A stretch of 64,000 nt of DNA from positions 62,001-126,000 of the forward strand of contig JABXKC010000003.1 in NCBI GenBank assembly GCA_013375495.1, given 5' to 3'. The position numbers and the translations under genes are program-made. This document shows positions 18,338 to 27,986 of the stretch, piece after piece (within the stretch, counting starts at the first letter, position 1; the number at the start of each line of letters is the position of its first letter). Source of the stretch: Promethearchaeota archaeon. GTDB lineage: Archaea > Asgardarchaeota > Lokiarchaeia > Sigynarchaeales > SOKP01. A model generated the notes under the pieces. It was not told the DNA's origin. It did no database searches and saw only the letters and a program-made list of their open reading frames with translations.

Positions 18338-18937
18338 CTATAACAGATTAAAATTATCAGTCTGTTGAGATAAATTCCTTAAAAATTCTTCCATTTCCAC
18401 TTTCCGCTTTTTAGAAATTTTTTTAGCTTCTAAGGTAATTAGTTTTGATGGTAACTCATTGTAAAATTTTTGAATAAGATCGATCGCGCTTTTTAAGTTG
18501 GGGGTCCAATCTTCTTTACCTACAATTGCAAGTAATCTAGTAATCCCAATTACCCCTAAAAAGTCTAATGTATCAGCATCGTGGAAAATTATAGATTCGA
18601 TGCGATCAGATGGTTTGGTATAAAACATATGGCTCTTAATTATGTCCTTAACAAGAGCTATTTTCTCTCTCGGAAAATCTATAGATTTAAGTATTTTTTC
18701 AGATTCATTAACAGCAACCTCTGAGTGATCCTTACCTTTTTGGTTATAAGGGTCAAATGCTCCTATATCGTGTAAATACGCGGCTGCAAATAAAGAATCT
18801 TTATCAATAACAGTGTTTGCCATGTCTGCTAACAGAATAGATAATTCATAAATTCGTTCAAAATGTGTGATACCCCATGCTGGATGAATTAAAGGTTTTA
18901 CAATTTCAAGAAGATCAGATTTCCACATTTTTACCAT
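18338..18937 (-). CDS. HD-domain phosphohydrolase
   Basis: Metal-dependent phosphohydrolase of the HD superfamily. Seen: the histidine in GITHFERIYELSI, the HD pair in AAYLHDIGAFD, HSEVAVNESEKIL, and the later FHDADTLDFLG, matching the H...HD...D arrangement. The product is 199 aa with no membrane segment. Its start lies 3 bases after the stop of the alpha-mannosidase gene, so the two are probably co-transcribed. The substrate (nucleotide or phosphosugar) is unknown; the neighbouring phosphodiesterase and mannosidase hint at sugar or nucleotide-sugar salvage, but this is only context. Confidence 0.8.
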   Translation of the reverse strand: MVKMWKSDLLEIVKPLIHPAWGITHFERIYELSILLADMANTVIDKDSLFAAAYLHDIGAFDPYNQKGKDHSEVAVNESEKILKSIDFPREKIALVKDIIKSHMFYTKPSDRIESIIFHDADTLDFLGVIGITRLLAIVGKEDWTPNLKSAIDLIQKFYNELPSKLITLEAKKISKKRKVEMEEFLRNLSQQTDNFNLL

Positions 18938-18940
18938 CTA

Positions 18941-21727
18941 TTAGTCGTTAATTTTTATTTTAACAGTTGCTATCACATGAGGTTCTATTTCGAGCAAAAT
19001 TGAATTTTTATCCACCGATTTTATATCAGCTTTTATTTCATTTTGAGGTTCTTCTTCCAAGAAATTTACGATCTTAGCATCAAGTATTTCAATAAAATCA
19101 CAGAATTTTATGATAGTTTCTTGAGTTTTTGATGATATGTTATAACATCTTACTACTAACTCATCCCCCTCTTCAGACTTCTTTAATGCACTAAGCACTA
19201 TATTAGAGTTGTCTATATCGAGAAAGCTTAATTCCTCAGGTAAATAAGAATCGATAGGATATCTCTTCGTATCATCGAATACTGTAAGAATTCCGAATGG
19301 AGATAAAACTAAGTTATCTGCTGATCTCATTGAGGTTCTGACAATCGATGGTGCTATAACTTTAAGCGGGTTATTAAACTCCTTTCCTTTTACATGTGTT
19401 TGGCTATTTATCCAATTATTTTTATTTTCCTCTATGGAAAGAGAAAGTTCGAAAGTATAATGCCCAAGGCATTGGGCATTAGGAGCACCTAAGTCAGGCC
19501 CAGCGGGCATTCTTCTCGAGGCAAAATCATTTCTTGACAACCATCCTACACATCGTAGAAGTGTAATTGCTAAAGAAACTGTTCCATCTCCATTTAAAAT
19601 TGCCTCGTATTCGGGTAGTCCTTTATTTATTACGGAAAAAGTTCTTTCATCATCGCTAACAGAAATAAAATCTTTTTGGTGATTTGTAGGTAATGGCTTT
19701 TGTACCCATTTATCAGCTACAGGTAACTCAATATCTCGAGAAATGACAACGAAATGCCCATCACAATTAACTGAATTGGTTTTAATTTTTGTAGGAAAGA
19801 CTACTCGAATTCTGTGATCTTTGCTAGTATTTTCGATATCTATTTTGAAGTCAATTCTTTTTATGTCCTTATATAGAGTAATGCAAATATTAATCAAGTT
19901 TGAAACCAAATAATAGTCTCTAATGTACCTATCTTCCTTAAGAGAAGCGGGTAGATTGAGGTTAGCCTTTAGTTTAATTGTTTTCTGGGTTAATCCATCA
20001 ATAAAGGGCAATATTTCAAGAACATTCAAATCTTCTGATGTAAATTTTAGATCCGTTTGATTATTAAAAGGACCTGAAAAATCATATTCATCACCCCAAT
20101 CTCCCACATCCTCAAAAGAGCATACATTTTCATATATAATCCCACTAGATTTATCTGTAACATTAATTTGCCCTTTAATATTGATATCTATTTTATAGTA
20201 CTTGTTTTCAATTGCGTTAATGCCCAGTTTTAACTCTTTGTCTTTATTTTTAGCTTCTGGAGGGATATCTCCAGATACGATATAATAACATTTGTACCCG
20301 CAAGCAGGTACATCTGCTAAAAATGAGCAGTAATAATTAATTGAACTAACTATTCTATATCTTGGTTCACCGTTAAGCGGGATAATTTGATATGGAACAT
20401 TATCTCCATTATTATCAATAATTCTAAATTTTTCAGGGGATTTAAAACCAAATTTGTTCATATCTGAAATTACATTGAAGCTCGCAATATCTCTTCTTTT
20501 CCATGGGAGAGGATTGAAGACGATTAGCAAGATTTGTTTACTGTCCTCTTTAGATTTCAGCAAATCGCACAAATATAAAATTGAGTTTTTAAAGACTTCA
20601 TTTCCTATTTGCTCTGACCAATCAAACCTTGTTTTCATCTCATCATGGACTTGATCAATTGAACAACCGCAAATTGAGTCATGTGGATGGTTTTTAATTA
20701 ACCATTTTAGCCCTGTAGTTATATAAGCTTGAGGATAATTAAATTTCTTGTAATTATCAAGAGCCCAAGTGATTGTAGCTAACGGTTCAGTGTATTTTTC
20801 GTACAAATACTCAATAGTAGTATTTCTCTGTTTAATCCACATGCGAGCTGATAAAACTCCTGAAAGTAGATTATGATATTTTCCTCCTCTTAATTCGCCT
20901 TGAAAGGTCCTTAATAGTGGTTTTATGCTCAGAACCTTATCCACATAATACTCAAAATCGTTTTGCTCTAAGAGCGCATCTGGATACAATTCGTTCCATT
21001 GAAATACAATTTCAGGAATTTCAGGTTTAGCTTCGTGATGATCTTCACCACTATTTAATAAAACATAAGGTGTTGCAGTTAATTGTTCGAATTTAGAAAC
21101 AACTCTTTTGATTTTATTAATCGCTAATTTATAGATCCCTGTTTTTTTTGAAAACTTCAAATTTGCTACAGAACCATATCCATACTTTAAAAATATCGCT
21201 AGTATCGAACTTGATTCTCCAGGAGAGTTCCATGTAAATTCCATATTCAAATTTTTTTCTTCAAATTCGTTTCCAAATCCTCGCATGAATAAAACAGAGG
21301 GAATTTCAAATCCTTGAAGAATTTGAGGGAGTTGGGCAATATGTCCAAATGGATCTGGAATATATCCTGCTTTCATAACCCTTCCAAATTTCTTTGCATC
21401 CTGATGCCCAATAAGTAAATTCCTTATTAGAGATTCTCCACTTACCAAAAATTCGTCAGGTAAGATATACATAGGGCCAATTGAAAGTCTTCTTTCTTTC
21501 ACATATTTTTTGATCTCCTCTTCTGACTCGGGTCGTACTTCAAGATAATCTTCTAAAGGAATTGTTTGCCCATCAAGCGTAAAATTTGAATAATTGGGAT
21601 CACTTCTTAAAATTTCAAGAAGTTTGTCCATTAAAAGAACAAGTTTGGCCCGATACTCTTGGAATGGAAGGTACCATTCGCGGTCCCAGTGTGTTTCCGG
21701 GACAATAATAATATGATTAGCCTTCAT
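18941..21727 (-). CDS. Alpha-mannosidase, glycoside hydrolase family 38
   Basis: Retaining zinc-dependent exo-alpha-mannosidase. Seen: the N-terminal zinc-site motif ETHWDREWYLPFQEY, FTLDGQTIPLEDYLEVRPE, the nucleophile segment GYIPDPFGHIAQLPQIL, LLNSGEDHHEAKPEIP, and NHPHDSICGCSIDQVHDEM with the second zinc histidine, followed by the long beta-sandwich C-terminal half. At 928 aa it is full length for GH38. No signal peptide is visible, so it should act in the cytosol. It could degrade imported mannosides or recycle mannose from glycans. Operonic with the HD protein downstream. Confidence 0.94.
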   Translation of the reverse strand: MKANHIIIVPETHWDREWYLPFQEYRAKLVLLMDKLLEILRSDPNYSNFTLDGQTIPLEDYLEVRPESEEEIKKYVKERRLSIGPMYILPDEFLVSGESLIRNLLIGHQDAKKFGRVMKAGYIPDPFGHIAQLPQILQGFEIPSVLFMRGFGNEFEEKNLNMEFTWNSPGESSSILAIFLKYGYGSVANLKFSKKTGIYKLAINKIKRVVSKFEQLTATPYVLLNSGEDHHEAKPEIPEIVFQWNELYPDALLEQNDFEYYVDKVLSIKPLLRTFQGELRGGKYHNLLSGVLSARMWIKQRNTTIEYLYEKYTEPLATITWALDNYKKFNYPQAYITTGLKWLIKNHPHDSICGCSIDQVHDEMKTRFDWSEQIGNEVFKNSILYLCDLLKSKEDSKQILLIVFNPLPWKRRDIASFNVISDMNKFGFKSPEKFRIIDNNGDNVPYQIIPLNGEPRYRIVSSINYYCSFLADVPACGYKCYYIVSGDIPPEAKNKDKELKLGINAIENKYYKIDINIKGQINVTDKSSGIIYENVCSFEDVGDWGDEYDFSGPFNNQTDLKFTSEDLNVLEILPFIDGLTQKTIKLKANLNLPASLKEDRYIRDYYLVSNLINICITLYKDIKRIDFKIDIENTSKDHRIRVVFPTKIKTNSVNCDGHFVVISRDIELPVADKWVQKPLPTNHQKDFISVSDDERTFSVINKGLPEYEAILNGDGTVSLAITLLRCVGWLSRNDFASRRMPAGPDLGAPNAQCLGHYTFELSLSIEENKNNWINSQTHVKGKEFNNPLKVIAPSIVRTSMRSADNLVLSPFGILTVFDDTKRYPIDSYLPEELSFLDIDNSNIVLSALKKSEEGDELVVRCYNISSKTQETIIKFCDFIEILDAKIVNFLEEEPQNEIKADIKSVDKNSILLEIEPHVIATVKIKIND

Positions 21728-21816
21728 TTTAAAATCTAATAACCAATTTATTTTGTCTACCTAATTATAAACAAAAAAGAATGAAGATTTTAAATTTTTT
21801 TTAATTTCTACTTTAC

Positions 21817-23340
21817 CTAAGAATAGTCAAAAACTGATCTTCCAACAACACTGTAGTGGGGCTTTTCTCCTATCAGATTTAAAAGCGTTGGTACCATATC
21901 CGTACTTTTACAATATGATAGTTCCAATCTAGGGATGTTTGGAGATCCGCCAATAATAAATGGCACTTTCATGGACTTCTTTAGCCCAATATCATGAGAA
22001 TATGGATCGTTTCCCATAGTTTTTCCGTGCTCGTATCCAAAAAAATATTCACCAAGCGTAGACGTTATAATATCGCAAGATCGGGGATTTTTAAAATAAC
22101 GAGGGACTTGATCTACAATCATAGGGAAATCTATTTGATTAGTTCCTTTGAGCCATGCATCAATTGTATGATGTTTATTATCTAAAAGGCGAGCAGATTC
22201 CTCATGTTCACTATATTTATAAAAGTCTTCTGAATCAGGGAGATATCTCGTTTTTTGATTTATTCCGTGTCCCTCGTATTCGATAATATCTTTCAACTTC
22301 TTTCCGGTTTTTTCATCTCGATGTTCAAGATAGATTACACCTTTATCGGGCGTATTATTATCGTCTCGATAATACATCAATTTTACTCCGGGAATTTTCC
22401 ATAAAGTTTCAAATAAATTCAATTTCCCCCCCCCAGGACTGCTTGTGATAAATTCTTCTAATTGATTGAATGTAGGATGATGGAACCAATCTTTACCTCG
22501 GAAGTTAAAGAATCCAACGGATCCCATTGAGACATCGAAATCTCCAGTTCCTTTTCTTGGTAAATACTGTTTTAATCCTTTTTCTTCAAAATACGGCCCA
22601 ATATCGTACACATTTTCTGCTTTATAATTTCCATGGTCAGAAATAATTCCAATGGCAGTGGAATCAAAATATCCAGTATTTTTTAAAGTCTCAATAAGGG
22701 AACCAATAGCTTTATCACATTTTATTAGCTCTGTAATATATTCTGGATGGTCAAATCCCTTATGATGCATTAAATCGTCAGTTTTAGGAATATATGCAAC
22801 TGTTACTTTTGGTACTTCTTTGTTTGAAAAGATTTTTTTTGGATCTTTATATATTTCTTCAACACCCTTTAATATCGATTGAGTAGTGTATTCTATTGGG
22901 GGAATCAATACCGATCCTCTATTAAAAAGGTTCAACGAGCTTAAAAAATTTCCATTTCCTGCTTGTTCAAAAATAGTCTGGCAATTTGGTCCTAAATCAC
23001 TATTAAATTTTAGGATATGACTTCCCTTTCCACCATGTCGGATAATCGGAAATTTTTTTCCTTCTGATGGAGGGTCAGTTCTTCCTACCCAATGATACAT
23101 TGGTATACCACTTCCTTCTATAGGATAGTATCCCGAATAGGATCCAATGACTATGTTAGTGTAGCAAGGATATGTAATGCTTGGATAAGAAGTGATACAA
23201 TTTTGAGAGAAAATCCCATTTTCCGCAATTTGAGCAATATTGGGTAACTTTACCTTCCCTATTAGATCAAAAAAATGAGACGCCCTTACATCATCTATTA
23301 AAATTAAAATAACTTGATCTACTAAACTAGTTCGGGTCAT
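21817..23340 (-). CDS. Alkaline phosphatase superfamily phosphodiesterase (NPP-like)
   Basis: Two-metal phosphodiesterase/nucleotide pyrophosphatase-like enzyme. Seen: ILILIDDVRASHFFDLIG with the first metal-site Asp, PSITYPCYTNIVIGSYSGY around the expected Thr nucleophile, AYIPKTDDLMHHKGFDHPEY, IGIISDHGNYK with the second metal pair, and HTIDAW later. It ends in DMVPTLLNLIGEKP, typical of this superfamily. No signal peptide or membrane anchor is obvious. It precedes the mannosidase on the same strand with an 89-base gap. Natural substrate is unknown. Confidence 0.85.
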   Translation of the reverse strand: MTRTSLVDQVILILIDDVRASHFFDLIGKVKLPNIAQIAENGIFSQNCITSYPSITYPCYTNIVIGSYSGYYPIEGSGIPMYHWVGRTDPPSEGKKFPIIRHGGKGSHILKFNSDLGPNCQTIFEQAGNGNFLSSLNLFNRGSVLIPPIEYTTQSILKGVEEIYKDPKKIFSNKEVPKVTVAYIPKTDDLMHHKGFDHPEYITELIKCDKAIGSLIETLKNTGYFDSTAIGIISDHGNYKAENVYDIGPYFEEKGLKQYLPRKGTGDFDVSMGSVGFFNFRGKDWFHHPTFNQLEEFITSSPGGGKLNLFETLWKIPGVKLMYYRDDNNTPDKGVIYLEHRDEKTGKKLKDIIEYEGHGINQKTRYLPDSEDFYKYSEHEESARLLDNKHHTIDAWLKGTNQIDFPMIVDQVPRYFKNPRSCDIITSTLGEYFFGYEHGKTMGNDPYSHDIGLKKSMKVPFIIGGSPNIPRLELSYCKSTDMVPTLLNLIGEKPHYSVVGRSVFDYS

Positions 23341-23472
23341 AATGAAATCATAAATATTTTTTTAGTATTTAAATTCGTAGTAAGATAAGAACTTTGTTTA
23401 GCAATTATAAAATCCTAATTTCCAAGCTGAAATTCGTAAAACTTTTGTTGAATAGTATATTTAGTTAGTCAA

Positions 23473-24573
23473 ATGAGTGAAGTAGTAGAAAAAAATTTTG
23501 TAGTGGGAATCTTAGGGGATAACTTTGACATAAACAATTTAATAGGACAATCCCTAGGTTCTCCAGGAACAAGATCAGATATTCTTTTTTATAATCGGTT
23601 AGATCTCAGCTTAAATCAGGTTTTTTGTGGTCTCACACCTCTTGATTACCCCGAAAAAATAAAGCCACTTTTACAGACGTTAGTTATTTCTAATATTCAT
23701 ATCCTTGTAATAGACCTAAATACGGGATTGAACGCTTCAATAGGAGAAATCTTAGTTGCTATGGATTTATTTTACCAACTCTATAGAACTAAAGCATTAA
23801 TTGTAATAGCTGGGATTAACGCTAAAACAGAATGGAAATTGAGTGAAACGAGAAAGAAAATTGAAGCGATTTTAGAAAGTACAAGTTTGAAAAATACTGA
23901 AATTTTCGAGCTTAGAACTAAAGAAGATTACGATTATTTAAAGAAGGAAATTATACAATTGGGTATAAAACTCTTAGAAAAAGAGGTCAGTCAAGATATA
24001 CCTACAGAAATACTCATTGATCATGTTTTTCCCGTGAAAGGTATTGGTACCGTAATACTCGGTATAGTAAAACAAGGAAAGGTTGAAAGTGGCCAATTAT
24101 TAGAAATTACTGGTTACGAATCCGCAGTAAAAAAGGTTATAATAAGAAGCATACAAAAACATGACAGAAACTTTAAAGTTGCATACGAGGGCGACAGAGT
24201 CGGTCTTTCATTAAAAGGAAACATATCCCCCCGAGATGTTAGCCGTGACAATATTTTAGTAAGTCCGGGTGTTTTTAAGCAAGTGAACGAAATCGAAGCT
24301 AATGTTTATATCAACCAATTTTTTGTGCCGAAAGGAGGAATAATTAAACCAGGTGATGGCACTCAATATTATGGTCTGGTAGGATTAAAGCTTTCACCAA
24401 TCAAATTTATAAATGGTCAAAACTTACTTCCTGGTAAAAGTGGGATCGTAAAGATACATTTTGATAAGTCTGTCGCATACAATGGGACGGAACTCAAGGG
24501 TATTATAACGAAACAAAACCGTTTCACTAATAAATTACGCATAGTAGGACATTTTTCACAAACCAAGGACTAA
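23473..24573 (+). CDS. EF-Tu/SelB-like paralogue with a degenerate GTPase domain
   Basis: Looks like a translation-factor GTPase that has lost GTP binding. Residues about 1-170 follow the G-domain layout, but the P-loop is GILGDNFDIN without a GK[ST], the region of the DxxGH switch reads GLTPLDYPEKI, and the NKxD position reads AGINAKTEW. Residues about 175-260 keep a good beta-barrel domain II (VFPVKGIGTVILGIVKQGKV, then YEGDRVGLSLKGN), followed by a domain III-like barrel. Archaea are known to carry such EF-1A/SelB paralogues of unclear role. It might bind a ribosome or tRNA without hydrolysis; this is speculation. Confidence 0.7.
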   Translation: MSEVVEKNFVVGILGDNFDINNLIGQSLGSPGTRSDILFYNRLDLSLNQVFCGLTPLDYPEKIKPLLQTLVISNIHILVIDLNTGLNASIGEILVAMDLFYQLYRTKALIVIAGINAKTEWKLSETRKKIEAILESTSLKNTEIFELRTKEDYDYLKKEIIQLGIKLLEKEVSQDIPTEILIDHVFPVKGIGTVILGIVKQGKVESGQLLEITGYESAVKKVIIRSIQKHDRNFKVAYEGDRVGLSLKGNISPRDVSRDNILVSPGVFKQVNEIEANVYINQFFVPKGGIIKPGDGTQYYGLVGLKLSPIKFINGQNLLPGKSGIVKIHFDKSVAYNGTELKGIITKQNRFTNKLRIVGHFSQTKD

Positions 24574-24641
24574 AAATATATATAAGTTCCAAGAGCTAAT
24601 TATATGCAAGTAATGTAAATTGGTTAGCTCTTAATTTGATT

Positions 24642-25703
24642 ATGGAAACTGTCCACAAACTATTTTTCAAGAATTCTTCCCGAATGGATGAAATCGACTC
24701 AGATTCTATTGATTTGATTGTTACTTCGCCCCCTTATCCCATGATAGAAATGTGGGATTCATTATTTTCAAAATTGAACGAAAAAACTCAAGTAGCGCTT
24801 CAAGATGGAGCCGGATTAAAAGCGTTTAACCTTATGCACGCGGAGTTGGAAAAAGTCTGGCGTGAAGTCGTAAGAGTGGTTAAACCCGGTGGAATTGCAT
24901 GTATTAATATTGGAGATGCTACAAGAAAGATTAGTAATAATTTTCAACTGTTCCCTAACCATATTAGAGTAACAATGTTTTTTCAGAATAATGGATTTGT
25001 CGTGTTACCGAGCATTTTATGGAGAAAGCCCACAAATAGTCCCAATAAGTTCTTAGGATCAGGAATGCTCCCAACTAATGCATATGTTAGCCTTGAACAC
25101 GAGTATATCTTAATTTTTAGAAAAGGAGATGAAAAAAGAAAACTCCCCCCGGCATTTGAGAATAGGTATCATAGCGCTTATTTTTGGGAAGAAAGGAATA
25201 AATGGTTTTCTGATATTTGGGTTGACATTAAAGGGGTATCCCAAAAAATGAATAATCAAAATGGAAATAGTGAAAAATTAAGAGGGAGGTCCGCGGCATT
25301 TCCTTTAAAATTGCCCTATAGGTTAATTAACATGTTTTCTATTTATGGAGATACTATTTTAGACCCGTTTTGGGGGAAAGGAACGACAACATTCGCCGCT
25401 ATGATTTCTGGGAGAAATTCTATCGGATACGAGATTAATTCTGAATTCTTGGAGAGTTTTAAAATTGATCTCAAAGAGTTAAAAAGTACGACTCAAGCGA
25501 TAAATAGCAAGCGAATTAAAGAGCATATTGACTTTATAAAAACCTATAAGAAGAAAGGAAAGGATCCTAAGTACAAAGCTAAAAACTATGAGTTTTCTGT
25601 CATTACTAAGCAAGAAACCGAAATATTATTATATTCAATTAAAGAGTATAGAAAAAGTGAAAATAAATTTACGGTCCTCTATAACAAATTTGAATTTGAA
25701 TAA
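24642..25703 (+). CDS. Beta-class DNA methyltransferase (SPPY type)
   Basis: S-adenosylmethionine-dependent DNA methyltransferase. Seen: catalytic motif IV as VTSPPYPMIEMWDS near the N-terminus and the SAM-binding motif I as LDPFWGKGTTTFAA near the C-terminus, the order of the beta class. The SPPY form of motif IV is usual for N4-cytosine methylation, though N6-adenine cannot be excluded. No restriction endonuclease lies beside it, so it is probably a solitary methylase. The frame opens at TTG 24636; ATG 24642 is the preferred start. Target recognition probably lies in the middle third. Confidence 0.9.
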   Translation: METVHKLFFKNSSRMDEIDSDSIDLIVTSPPYPMIEMWDSLFSKLNEKTQVALQDGAGLKAFNLMHAELEKVWREVVRVVKPGGIACINIGDATRKISNNFQLFPNHIRVTMFFQNNGFVVLPSILWRKPTNSPNKFLGSGMLPTNAYVSLEHEYILIFRKGDEKRKLPPAFENRYHSAYFWEERNKWFSDIWVDIKGVSQKMNNQNGNSEKLRGRSAAFPLKLPYRLINMFSIYGDTILDPFWGKGTTTFAAMISGRNSIGYEINSEFLESFKIDLKELKSTTQAINSKRIKEHIDFIKTYKKKGKDPKYKAKNYEFSVITKQETEILLYSIKEYRKSENKFTVLYNKFEFE

Positions 25704-25750
25704 ATTAATAATTAGATACATACAAATTAAGTTGTTTTTTATTTAAATCC

Positions 25751-25767
25751 AAACTCTCGCAGAGTTT
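25751..25767. terminator. Perfect hairpin between convergent genes
   Basis: AAACTCT-CGC-AGAGTTT, a 7-base-pair stem with a 3-base loop, lies midway between the convergent ends of the DNA methyltransferase and the gene at 25820-26686, with T-rich DNA on both sides. Position and symmetry fit a bidirectional terminator. Confidence 0.45.
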
Positions 25768-25819
25768 TCATCAAATAACTTTCCTACTTGGGTTTTTTAT
25801 TTGAATCATTAATTAGGAT

Positions 25820-26686
25820 TTAATCATTACAATCAACTGATTTTTGGAGATTTAATTTCAAGAAACCCTCCTCTTGTTTATTCCTCTGCTCTGACTTTAC
25901 TGATCTGTTGACTTGAGACAAAAATTTCATCGCGTTATTTTTACCCTCTTTAATGTTTTCAATTAACTCTTCTTTGCTTGAAGCCCCAGATATAATTAAT
26001 GCAGTTTGGAACGATTGGTCAGGCTCTAAAGTTTTAAACTCGATTTGTAAAGCGGATAGAATTTCTCCAGGCTTATCATATAATGTATTTGAAAGATTTA
26101 ACTTCTCATGATCAATTTTAAAATCTTTTGTTAGGCAAGTTTCGTAATACGTTGATCGTGATATCGGGGAAAAACCAGCGTATAAACTTGTTTTATCGTA
26201 CTGGTAAAGTATATCGTTTTCATCGTCATATCCAGATAAATCGTTATCAAATCCCTCTAATCCGTTAATGTCAAAGTCAAAAATGAAGTACATTGAGAAA
26301 TCATTTAAATCATAGTCAGAAATGTTTTTCAATGTGAAGTAAGTATTGATGAAAGGAACTTTAGGAGGATTAAAAACATCAATGTATAGCCGAATCAAAG
26401 AACTCTTATTTTTAAAAGGTATATGTTGGAGCTTCTTTTCCTTAATTAGAATACTTAGGTATTCGTTTATATCAAAATCAAGCGTAATTCGATTAATAGT
26501 TGTTCCGGTTCTACTGTTTACCATTTTATATATCGGAGTTGGTTCTATATTTTTTAATAATACTGGAATGGTTTCTAAATTCTTGCCTTTAAGTTTAAAA
26601 CTGAACCAGGGTCCAGAGAACTCTTGTTCCGTGAGAAATAAAAGGTATTCACCTTTCCATGTAACTTCTTTTATTGAAAAGCCCAT
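25820..26686 (-). CDS. Uncharacterised beta-rich protein
   Basis: Not recognised. The 288-residue product has no signal peptide or membrane helix. It alternates short hydrophobic strands and polar turns, with a central acidic stretch rich in Asp, Gly and Asn (FDNDLSGYDDENDILYQYDK) followed by LYAGFSPISRS. The order ITLDFDINEYL...TYFTLKNISDYDLNDFSMYFIFDFDINGLEG recalls the supersandwich domain found at the N-terminus of some archaeal carbohydrate enzymes, but that is only a resemblance. The C-terminal 60 residues are helical and charged. It converges with the DNA methyltransferase and follows the Roadblock-GTPase gene on the same strand after a 170-base gap. Confidence 0.7.
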   Translation of the reverse strand: MGFSIKEVTWKGEYLLFLTEQEFSGPWFSFKLKGKNLETIPVLLKNIEPTPIYKMVNSRTGTTINRITLDFDINEYLSILIKEKKLQHIPFKNKSSLIRLYIDVFNPPKVPFINTYFTLKNISDYDLNDFSMYFIFDFDINGLEGFDNDLSGYDDENDILYQYDKTSLYAGFSPISRSTYYETCLTKDFKIDHEKLNLSNTLYDKPGEILSALQIEFKTLEPDQSFQTALIISGASSKEELIENIKEGKNNAMKFLSQVNRSVKSEQRNKQEEGFLKLNLQKSVDCND

Positions 26687-26855
26687 TAAATAACCAGATT
26701 GATTTCAAGCAGCCAAAATATCGTTGAATAAAACTTTTAGTACTATTTTTTGATAACCTCCTTTGATTATTTTTAAAAATTTTATTTTCAAATTCAATTG
26801 TAATCTTACTAATTTAAGAATAAGTATGAGATTTAAAAAGTTTGTTTCTAGTGAT

Positions 26856-27845
26856 TTACGCTTTCTCAATGAATCTATAAGCAATATAAAGGAAGGCTTC
26901 GTTGACATTTTCCCCCGTTAGGGCTGAAGTTAAAATGTAATGGAAACCCAGTTCTTTAGCAACTACCTTTATCTCTTCTTCGCTAATCACTAATTCGTCC
27001 TGCAAATCCGTTTTATTTCCAACAATTACTACTGGTATATTGCTAGGTACGGATTCTTTTATGTCCTTATACCACATTTTTACACTTTCTAGATTATTTG
27101 GGCGGGTTCTATCTATTACAATAAAAGCTGCGCTTGCCCCTTCGTAAAACCTATGTCTATATGGTGCCATTGAGCTGATTTGACCCCCGATATCCCATAA
27201 AACAAAGTTGACTTCTGTGTCTTCGTCCATTACTACGGATTTCTTGGAAATTTCAACCCCTATTGTTGAGATATAGCTCTCTGAAAACAAATTTTCAATA
27301 AATCTTCGAATTAGAGATGTTTTTCCGACCTTGAAATCCCCTGTTAGTATCAGTTTCGACGTAAACCGACCCTTGGGAAGCTTACCTTCTCTCCTTTTTG
27401 ATAAAACGCGAATAATTTCTGGAATCTCTGTTGAGACTTTATCGTAGCCTTCAAGGACAAGTTCAATCTTTCCAGCAACATATTCCGAATAAATTCTTAA
27501 CTCGACATCTGAAGTAGTAGGATCAGCAATAGTAGTTAATATCGAACGAGGACCCATCGAACAGTACGCAAATTTTTTATCCTGCATCGATGTAATATTA
27601 AAAAAATTGCTCTGCGTCTGGAACTCGTTCTTTATTCGGTCAATGTATATATCTAGAAATGCTGAAATAGCTCCCATTACGGAATCAGAATCTGTACCTC
27701 CTCTTTCTTTGCTTTCTGATGCGATAATAAAACCATCTCTGTCGCAAATTGCCACCGCTACAGCACCGTCAATATCAAACATGTAATTTGTTAATAACGA
27801 TTGAAGTAAATCAAGGTTGGGTAGATTTTCCATAGGTATCAACAT
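26856..27845 (-). CDS. Roadblock/LC7 domain fused to a Ras/Rab-like small GTPase
   Basis: Two-domain signalling protein. Residues about 8-130 form a Roadblock/LC7-like domain (GAVAVAICDRDGFIIASES, AYCSMGPRSILTTIADP). After a basic linker, residues 163-329 form a small GTPase with every G motif: P-loop GDFKVGKTS (169-177), switch I Thr in ISTIGVE, WDIGGQ (217-222) keeping the catalytic Gln, NKTD (277-280) and TSALTGENV (306 on). There is no C-terminal prenylation Cys. Ras-like GTPases and Roadblock proteins are expanded in Asgard archaea, where Roadblock domains are thought to act as GTPase regulators as MglB does for MglA. Having both in one chain suggests self-regulation or dimerisation. Confidence 0.95.
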   Translation of the reverse strand: MLIPMENLPNLDLLQSLLTNYMFDIDGAVAVAICDRDGFIIASESKERGGTDSDSVMGAISAFLDIYIDRIKNEFQTQSNFFNITSMQDKKFAYCSMGPRSILTTIADPTTSDVELRIYSEYVAGKIELVLEGYDKVSTEIPEIIRVLSKRREGKLPKGRFTSKLILTGDFKVGKTSLIRRFIENLFSESYISTIGVEISKKSVVMDEDTEVNFVLWDIGGQISSMAPYRHRFYEGASAAFIVIDRTRPNNLESVKMWYKDIKESVPSNIPVVIVGNKTDLQDELVISEEEIKVVAKELGFHYILTSALTGENVNEAFLYIAYRFIEKA

Positions 27846-27986
27846 TAATGCTTGTTTAATTAAAAATATTATAGATTTAAAAAATATAAATATAGCTATA
27901 AAATTGATTCAATACGCCTTTAATACATTCTGATTATCTCCATAACATAGATATATTTATTTCAGAACTTCCATAGTTTTTTTAGA

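Noticed and set aside
26705..26908. Minus-strand 67-residue frame after the Roadblock-GTPase
   Set aside because: It overlaps the 3' end of the GTPase gene in another frame, is low in complexity (Leu, Lys, Ile) and has no supporting context.
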